64,000 bases of DNA from Methylobacterium sp. CB376. Its GTDB lineage: Bacteria; Pseudomonadota; Alphaproteobacteria; Rhizobiales; Beijerinckiaceae. Positions 62,053 to 64,000 of the stretch are shown here, piece after piece. The first letter of the stretch is position 1. Each line of letters begins with the position of its first letter. The stretch covers positions 4,725,001 through 4,789,000 of the forward strand of contig NZ_CP121648.1 in the NCBI RefSeq assembly GCF_029714205.1, written 5' to 3'. The notes under the pieces were generated by a model. The model was given only the letters and a program-made list of their open reading frames with translations, searched no databases and was not told the origin of the DNA. The position numbers and the translations under genes were made by a program.

Positions 62053-62973
62053 ATGGTCTCCACCGCCTTCCGTCCGAGCCGCGAGAGCCGCCGCCCCATC
62101 CGGGTCTCCTTCGAGTTCTTCCCGCCCAAGACGACCGAGATGGAGGAGACCCTGTGGTCCTCCATCGAGCGCCTCGCGCCGCTGCAGCCCAACTTCGTCT
62201 CGGTGACCTACGGGGCCGGCGGCTCGACCCGCGAGCGCACCCACAATACGGTCGCGCGGCTGGTGCGCGAGACCAGCCTGAAGCCCGCCGCCCACCTGAC
62301 CTGCGTGGCCGCCACGCAGGAGGAGGTGGACGAGGTCGTGCGCTCCTACTGGGACGCGGGCGTGCGCCACATCGTGGCCCTGCGCGGGGATCCGGCCGAG
62401 GGCGTCGGCACGGCCTATCGCGCGCATCCGGGCGGCTATGCCCGCTCCTGCGACCTCGTCGCCGGCATCAAGCGCATCGGTGACTTCCAGGTCTCGGTCT
62501 CGGCCTATCCGGAGCGCCACCCGGAGGCGCCCTCCCTCGACGCCGACATCGACGCGCTCAAGGCCAAGGTCGACAACGGCGCCGACCGCGCCATCACCCA
62601 GTTCTTCTTCGATAACGACCTCTTCTTCCGCTACCTCGACCGGGTGCAGGCGCGCGGGATCGACATTCCGATCATCCCGGGCATCCTGCCGGTGCAGAAC
62701 TTCAAGCAGGCCGCGAGCTTCGCCAAGCGCACCGGCGCCTCGGTGCCGGAATGGCTGGCCGCGCGCTTCGAGGGCCTCGAGGACGATGTCGGCACCCGCA
62801 AGCTGGTGGCGGCGGCGGTGGCGGCCGAGCAGGTGCTTGACCTCGTCGACCGCGGCGTCACGGACTTCCACTTCTACACGATGAACCGCGCCGACCTCGT
62901 CTACGCGATCTGCCACCTGCTCGGCCTGCGCGCCCTGCCGAGCGCGCCGGTCGCCGAGAAGGCGGCGGCGTGA
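62053..62973 (+). CDS. metF: Methylenetetrahydrofolate reductase
   Basis: A 306-residue FAD enzyme that reduces 5,10-methylene-THF to 5-methyl-THF, the methyl donor for MetH. The TIM-barrel core has FEFFPPKTTEMEETLW, VTYGAGGSTRERTHNT, HIVALRGDP and FFFDNDLFFRYLDRV. The ATG at 62053 has GAGG at 62043-62046; a frame opens at 62014 but without conservation. It follows sahR by 85 bases and precedes metH by 202. Confidence 0.96.
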   Translation: MVSTAFRPSRESRRPIRVSFEFFPPKTTEMEETLWSSIERLAPLQPNFVSVTYGAGGSTRERTHNTVARLVRETSLKPAAHLTCVAATQEEVDEVVRSYWDAGVRHIVALRGDPAEGVGTAYRAHPGGYARSCDLVAGIKRIGDFQVSVSAYPERHPEAPSLDADIDALKAKVDNGADRAITQFFFDNDLFFRYLDRVQARGIDIPIIPGILPVQNFKQAASFAKRTGASVPEWLAARFEGLEDDVGTRKLVAAAVAAEQVLDLVDRGVTDFHFYTMNRADLVYAICHLLGLRALPSAPVAEKAAA

Positions 62974-63179
62974 GCGGGTCCCGGCCGGGCACTCGGCCGG
63001 GGCCGCCCCGCACGACGCGGCCGCGCCGCCCAGGGCGCGGGGCCGGCGCGGCCGGAGCGCCAATCGAGGCGATCGAGGCGCCGCGCGCCGCGCGCACGGC
63101 CCCGGTCGCCGCGCCTGACCCCATCCTTCCCAGCGGGCCGGCCTCGCGCCGGTCCAGATTCCGGACCCTTGCCCGATGA
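62970..63179 (+). CDS. Low-complexity open frame bridging metF and metH
   Basis: A 69-residue frame starts with GTG overlapping the metF stop (GTGA) and ends with TGA overlapping the metH ATG (ATGA). It is Pro/Arg/Ala-rich with [17 protein letters not shown], no family and no structure. Exact coupling at both ends is striking, but GC-rich DNA creates such frames easily; translation here could carry ribosomes to metH. Confidence 0.3.
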   Translation: MSGSRPGTRPGPPRTTRPRRPGRGAGAAGAPIEAIEAPRAARTAPVAAPDPILPSGPASRRSRFRTLAR

Positions 63180-64000
63180 CCGATCTCCGCCCCGCCGACG
63201 GCGCCAACGTCCTCGCCACCCTGCGCAAGCGCGCCGCCGAGAGGATCCTCGTCCTCGACGGCGCCATGGGGACCATGATCCAGCGCCTCAAGCTCGGCGA
63301 GGCGGATTTCCGCGGCAAGCGCTTCCTCGACCACGCGCACGATCAGAGGGGCAACAACGACCTTCTGATCCTGACCCAGCCCGAGGCGATCCGGCAGATC
63401 CACCTCGACTACTTCCTGGCCGGCGCGGACGTGGTCGAGACCAACACCTTCTCGGGCACCGCGATCGCCCAGGCCGATTACGGCATGGAGGCGATCGTCC
63501 GCGAACTCAACCGCGAGGGCGCGCGGCTCGCCCGCGAGGCGGCGGTCGAGGCCGAGCGCCGCGACGGGCGGCGCCGCTTCGTGGCCGGGGCGATCGGTCC
63601 GACGAACCGCACGCTCTCGATCTCGCCCGACGTGAACAATCCGGGCTACCGCTCCGTCACGTTCGACCAGGTCCGCGACGCCTACGCCGAGCAGGTGCGC
63701 GGGCTGATCGAGGGCGGCTCGGACCTCGTCCTGATCGAGACGATCTTCGACACGCTGAACGCCAAGGCGGCGATCGCGGCGACCTGGCAGGTCTTCGGCG
63801 AGATGGGCGTGCGCCTGCCGATCATGATCTCGGGCACGATCACCGACCTGTCGGGCCGCACGCTCTCGGGCCAGACCCCGAGCGCCTTCTGGCACTCGCT
63901 GCGCCACGCCGAGCCGCTGACCTTCGGGCTCAACTGCGCGCTCGGCGCCCGCGAGATGCGCGCCCACATCAGCGAACTCTCCCGGGTCTGCGACACGCTG
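63176..64000 (+). CDS. metH: Cobalamin-dependent methionine synthase, 5' part
   Basis: The gene runs off the right edge; 275 codons are present. They cover the homocysteine-binding (S-methyltransferase) domain: [32 protein letters not shown] and [11 protein letters not shown], whose Cys is one of the zinc ligands for homocysteine. It transfers the methyl of methyl-THF through B12 to homocysteine. The ATG overlaps the stop of the preceding frame. No cobalamin riboswitch is seen in the preceding gap. Confidence 0.96.
   Translation, partial: MTDLRPADGANVLATLRKRAAERILVLDGAMGTMIQRLKLGEADFRGKRFLDHAHDQRGNNDLLILTQPEAIRQIHLDYFLAGADVVETNTFSGTAIAQADYGMEAIVRELNREGARLAREAAVEAERRDGRRRFVAGAIGPTNRTLSISPDVNNPGYRSVTFDQVRDAYAEQVRGLIEGGSDLVLIETIFDTLNAKAAIAATWQVFGEMGVRLPIMISGTITDLSGRTLSGQTPSAFWHSLRHAEPLTFGLNCALGAREMRAHISELSRVCDTL

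Noticed and set aside
62974..63175. Cobalamin riboswitch before metH
   Set aside because: No B12-box-like sequence is visible, and the region is an uninterrupted frame coupled to metF and metH.
1..64000. CRISPR array, prophage or integrated element
   Set aside because: No regularly spaced repeats, integrase, phage structural genes or tRNA-linked att duplication were seen. The dispersed repeats are single intergenic units, not arrays.

Overview
The window is about 64 kb of very GC-rich DNA, dense with genes that carry short Shine-Dalgarno leaders. The content points to an alphaproteobacterium of the order Hyphomicrobiales, most likely family Methylobacteriaceae. The evidence is RcdA (DUF1465) with CtrA-type TTAA-N7-TTAA boxes, an ArsR-methyltransferase SahR gene heading metF-metH, a catalytically incomplete PyrC next to PyrB, a BTLCP-type transglutaminase-like peptidase, GatCAB and DUF4345. 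No methylotrophy genes are in view, so the genus is inferred. I see no prophage, insertion sequence with a transposase, CRISPR array or rRNA. There is one tRNA, Gly(CCC). It reads as ordinary chromosome.

Layout. 0-5 kb: end of an Old Yellow Enzyme gene, arfB, a transglutaminase-like peptidase, a ParB-like nuclease protein, an exported L,D-transpeptidase and tRNA-Gly. 5-12 kb: maf-yacG, an exported phosphoesterase, a Pro/Ala-rich membrane-anchored protein, recO and parC. 12-19 kb: an acyl-CoA synthetase, then a forward block of O-acetylhomoserine sulfhydrylase, homoserine O-acyltransferase, a Wzx-like flippase and a quinone oxidoreductase. 19-22 kb: cytochrome bd oxidase (cydAB), a DUF2474 peptide and a GbsR/MarR regulator. 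22-30 kb: a possible CtrA-linked small RNA, rcdA, rpmE, an ABC exporter, an IscA-type protein, a diguanylate cyclase, a DEAD-box helicase and an outer-membrane barrel. 31-35 kb: gatC-gatA-membrane protein-gatB. 35-39 kb: an anion-type ABC permease and ATPase. 39-48 kb: UPF0173 hydrolase, ruvX, dprA, pyrB-pyrC-plsY and topA. 48-57 kb: parE, an alcohol dehydrogenase, two DUF2147 proteins, a soluble chemoreceptor, GNAT and GST. 57-64 kb: ndk, a molybdopterin oxidoreductase and the sahR-metF-metH operon, with metH cut by the window edge.

Themes. Methionine synthesis appears at two places: sulfur assimilation at 14-16 kb and the folate/methyl branch at 61-64 kb, where a perfect 20-bp palindrome precedes sahR. 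Topology enzymes parC, parE and topA lie within 40 kb. Three perfect TTAA-N7-TTAA boxes suggest local CtrA control, one of them upstream of rcdA, which itself controls CtrA turnover.

Beyond genes, the most notable structure is a modular palindromic repeat family with seven intergenic copies, several touching stop codons and usually between convergent genes. A separate 209-bp inverted-repeat element sits inside the gat operon. Several small genes appear to be broken by single-base losses in homopolymer-like tracts (homoserine acyltransferase, DUF2474 peptide, one secreted protein). These could be base-calling errors or real lesions.
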